Source of the DNA: Bizionia sp. M204 | GTDB taxonomy: Bacteria; Bacteroidota; Bacteroidia; Flavobacteriales; Flavobacteriaceae | Direction of reading: 5' to 3' | Length of the DNA stretch: 64,000 nucleotides | Assembly: GCF_023205095.1 (NCBI RefSeq) | Contig: NZ_CP046242.1 | Location: 733,001 to 797,000, forward strand | In this document: in pieces, positions 63,301 through 64,000 of the stretch | How positions within the stretch are numbered: the stretch's first letter is position 1 | Layout: each line of letters opens with the position of its first letter | Made by a program: the position numbers and the translations under genes | Notes under the pieces: generated by a model | The model's input: only the letters and a program-made list of their open reading frames with translations | Told to the model about the DNA's origin: nothing | Databases searched by the model: none

Positions 63301-64000
63301 GCTCCGCAATCATCTGATAGACCTGTATAGTTGTGAGACCAAGAAATAGCAGAACAATCATCTGTTGCCGAAGCACCACCATTACTTTCTAACCAATCCG
63401 TTAAATCAGCTGTATTCCCATTACCATCACACTCAACTGTTAGTGGCGATGCCTCAACGGTAATTACTGGATTAACAGTATCAATAATTGAATAAGAAGC
63501 CGTAGTCGTAACAAAGTTTCCGCAGGCATCAGTAGCTGTGAAAGTTACTTCAATTGGGTTAGCACAATCAGAGCTAACACCACCATAATTATTTGTCCAC
63601 GTTACTTCCGAGCAATTATCTGAAACTGTTGCATAACCATGATTATCTAACCATTCTTGAATCGCGCCATTGTTTCCAGTACCATCACATTCAATATCAA
63701 TATTTGTAGCAGCATTTGTAATAACTAAAGCTTCAGGTGCTGTAATAGAGAATGTTCTCTCAATAGTAGACGGATTACAAAGATCCGAAATGGTATATGT
63801 TACTGTTGTAGTACCACCTTCACATAAAAGTGGAGCCGTAGGCGTTCCGTAATCACCAGTTGCATTACAGCCACCAGAAACGGTAAAACCGTTTAACCAG
63901 GTATTGAAAGCCGTATCAACTTCCGCTTGACTTGCATAATCGCAAGCATCAGCTGTAGCATTATCAGGTGTATTCACTACAACGGCTTCAGGCGCTGTGA
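57345..64000 (-). CDS. Giant repeat adhesin with gliding-motility C-terminal domain (5' end beyond window)
   Basis: At least 2217 residues; the frame stays open to the window edge (TAPEAVVVNTPDN...), so the GTG at 63977 is not the true start. Order from the N-terminal side: two unique beta modules, five 81-residue repeats, two similar unique modules, fourteen 79-residue repeats, a short Cys-containing linker and the C-terminal domain (about 85 residues) with STAITPNGDQWNENFEISGV, VQVFNRWGAIIYKANNYQNN and PNGTYYYIINVRNSGFKPLT. All repeats carry DNC or DSC motifs of HYR-like folds. The CTD directs T9SS export; a SprB-like moving adhesin is likely. Partner genes follow directly. Confidence 0.93.
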   Translation of the reverse strand, partial: TAPEAVVVNTPDNATADACDYASQAEVDTAFNTWLNGFTVSGGCNATGDYGTPTAPLLCEGGTTTVTYTISDLCNPSTIERTFSITAPEALVITNAATNIDIECDGTGNNGAIQEWLDNHGYATVSDNCSEVTWTNNYGGVSSDCANPIEVTFTATDACGNFVTTTASYSIIDTVNPVITVEASPLTVECDGNGNTADLTDWLESNGGASATDDCSAISWSHNYTGLSDDCGATGSASVTFTATDACGNTSTTMAIFTIEDTTAPVLDVAPADITVECDAVPTASATDLAATDNCDADITVTYLEERANGNCDSNYTLTRTWTATDSCGNTASEVQVITVQDTTAPVLDAAPADITVECDAVPTASATDLAATDNCDTDITVTYLEERANGNCDSNYTLTRTWTATDSCGNTASEVQVITVQDTTAPVLDAAPADITVECDAVPTASATDLAATDNCDADITVTYLEERANGNCDSNYTLTRTWTATDSCGNTASEVQVITVQDTTAPVLDAAPADITVECDAVPTASATDLSATDNCDTDITVTYLEERANGNCDSNYTLTRTWTATDSCGNTASEVQVITVQDTTAPVLDAAPADITVECDAVPTASATDLAATDNCDTDITVTYLEERANGNCDSNYTLTRTWTATDSCGNTASEVQVITVQDTTSPIISVEASDISIECDGTGNNGAIQNWLDNNGFAAVSDNCSEITWTNNYGGASSDCANPIEVTFTATDACGNFVTTTASYSIIDTVNPTIEIEASDLTVECDGLGNLTELQSWLDNNGGATATDDCSAIVWDHDYKGVLIPGCGLTGSAIVNFKATDACGNESFTTATFTIIDTVAPVAPAAPDAIAVECISELPEAMDLTATDNCAGDIVASPVDTTDDSDPCNIIVTRTWTFTDACNNTSSVSQTITVADTTAPVAPAAPTDITAQCITELPEAMDLTATDNCAGDIVASPVDTTDDSDPCNIIVTRTWTFTDNCNNTSSVSQTITVADTTAPVAPAAPTDITAQCITELPEAMDLTATDNCAGDIVASPVDTTDDSDPCNIIVTRTWTFTDNCNNTSSVSQTITVADTIAPVAPAAPADITAQCITELPEAMDLTATDNCAGDIVASPVDTTDDSDPCNIIVTRTWTFTDNCNNTSSVSQTITVADTTAPVAPAAPADITAQCITELPEAMDLTATDNCAGDIVASPVDTTDDSDPCNVIVTRTWTFTDNCNNTSSVSQTITVADTTAPVAPAAPADITAQCITELPEAMDLTATDNCAGDIVASPVDTTDDSDPCNIIVTRTWTFTDACNNTSSVSQTITVADTIAPVAPAAPADITAQCITELPEAMDLTATDNCAGDIVASPVDTTDDSDPCNVIVTRTWTFTDNCNNSSSVSQTITVADTTAPVAPAAPADITAQCITELPEAMDLTATDNCAGDIVASPVDTTDDSDPCNIIVTRTWTFTDACNNTSSVSQTITVADTTAPVAPAAPADITAQCITELPEAMDLTATDNCAGDIVASPVDTTDDSDPCNVIVTRTWTFTDNCNNTSSVSQTITVADTTAPVAPAAPADITAQCITELPEAMDLTATDNCAGDIVASPVDTTDDSDPCNIIVTRTWTFTDNCNNTSSVSQTITVADTTAPVAPAAPADITAQCITELPEAMDLTATDNCAGDIVASPVDTTDDSDPCNIIVTRTWTFTDACNNTSSVSQTITVADTIAPVAPAAPADITAQCITELPEAMDLTATDNCAGDIVASPVDTTDDSDPCNIIVTRTWTFTDNCNNTSSVSQTITVADTIAPVAPAAPADITAQCITELPEAMDLTATDNCAGDIVASPVDTTDDSDPCNVIVTRTWTFTDNCNNSSSVSQTITVADTTAPVAPAAPADITAQCITELPEAMDLTATDNCAGDIVASPVDTTDDSDPCNVIVTRTWTFTDACNNTSSVSQTITVADTTAPVATNDLSDIFVNCADIPDAPTLVFDDCSSDVTIVNFEEVNTSDGSETDYEIIWSWTVVDTCGNEAQLSQAVYVTNENSIMTLNDDRCNDDGIIDLFDYYNGSDMSGEWVALSNVVTLNGNLFDPLSVDLGDYTFSYTIMENGCTSTTQVTINVNDDCVVLAPAPEPCDRENIIVSTAITPNGDQWNENFEISGVDTCGYTYDVQVFNRWGAIIYKANNYQNNWNGTAHKSSVGGADKVPNGTYYYIINVRNSGFKPLTGYFYVGTK
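58161..61478 (-). repeat. 14 tandem 237-bp units of the adhesin gene
   Basis: Each unit encodes 79 residues, DT[TI]APVAPAAPADITAQC to SVSQTITVA, with four Cys (AQC, DNC, DPC, DNC or DAC). 13 units are nearly identical; the N-terminal one (highest coordinates) is diverged (VECISEL). 14 x 237 is exactly the 3318 bases. Confidence 0.95.
61479..62003 (-). repeat. Two unique ~88-residue modules, related to those at 63219-63750
   Basis: Encodes SIECDGTGNNGAIQNWLDNN ... TFTATDACGNFVTTTASYSI and TVECDGLGNLTELQSWLDNN ... KATDACGNESFTTATFTI. The same two modules in the same order occur again at the other side of the 81-residue array, so the pair was duplicated. Confidence 0.8.
62004..63218 (-). repeat. 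5 tandem 243-bp units of the adhesin gene
   Basis: Each unit encodes 81 residues (DTTAPVLDAAPADITVEC, AVPTASATDLAATDNCD, RTWTATDSCGNTASEVQV). 5 x 243 is exactly 1215 bases. Units differ by very few bases (DADI or DTDI, LAATD or LSATD). Confidence 0.95.

Overview
The window reads as chromosome of a gliding-type member of the Bacteroidota, most likely a marine Flavobacteriaceae. The reasons are: type IX secretion (T9SS) genes (PorQ, PorP/SprF, a T9SS type A sorting domain and a gliding-motility C-terminal domain), many short lipoproteins with acidic residues after the lipobox cysteine, a SusC-like TonB receptor, strongly AT-rich intergenic DNA, no Shine-Dalgarno sequences, and promoters of the Bacteroidota form TTG-N19/20-TAnnTTTG. 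No tRNA, rRNA, CRISPR array, transposase or prophage was seen. Most of the window is ordinary core genome with small accessory islands of exported proteins.

Layout. 1-4.7 kb: partial M42 peptidase, DUF4294 protein, PAQR/hemolysin III, MarC, DUF4268, ZIP transporter, SAM methyltransferase. 4.8-10.5 kb: THUMP rRNA methyltransferase, a 15-copy heptamer repeat, DUF6048-DUF6452-rlmD, then rocD. 10.5-14.2 kb: CCC-motif/DUF2752 pair and a three-gene exported cassette (T9SS cargo, triple-repeat protein, S74/tail-fibre-like protein). 14.3-18.4 kb: Smr protein, TSP3-repeat lipoprotein, cysteine desulfurase, two unknown proteins. 18.4-25.3 kb: TonB receptor with M23 peptidase, and divergently a coiled-coil protein, zapA, a probable 6S RNA and rny. 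25.3-30 kb: xerD, four paralogous outer-membrane barrels, aroQ. 30-36 kb: lpd, DUF1572, msrB, M48 lipoprotein, MFS transporter, lipoprotein. 36-39 kb: an ECF sigma / anti-sigma-like / two beta-helix proteins operon. 39.4-42 kb: two exported proteins in long AT-rich spacers. 42.3-52 kb: lon, porQ-cmk, rpsA with a structured leader, pyrR-pyrB-(STAS-like)-rnz. 52-54.3 kb: pdxH, CAP-domain lipoprotein, a barrel protein with a hairpin leader. 54.5-64 kb: OmpA - PorP/SprF - giant repeat adhesin, whose 5' end lies beyond the window.

How it works together. The last operon is a SprB-type unit: a very large surface protein carrying a gliding-motility C-terminal domain, its PorP/SprF partner and an OmpA-type envelope protein. 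PorQ, elsewhere in the window, is a general T9SS component that such cargo would need. The sigma-factor operon probably couples an envelope signal to two repeat-built exported proteins. The most interesting material is the modular architecture of the adhesin, the rpsA leader RNA, the A12 tract inside a 5' hairpin at 54.3 kb, the GAACACT tract, the sigma operon with a TTG start, the exported triple-repeat protein, and a recurring promoter arrangement that predicts leaderless mRNAs. Nothing in the window is a clear, complete, undescribed defence or metabolic system; the candidates above are the best leads.
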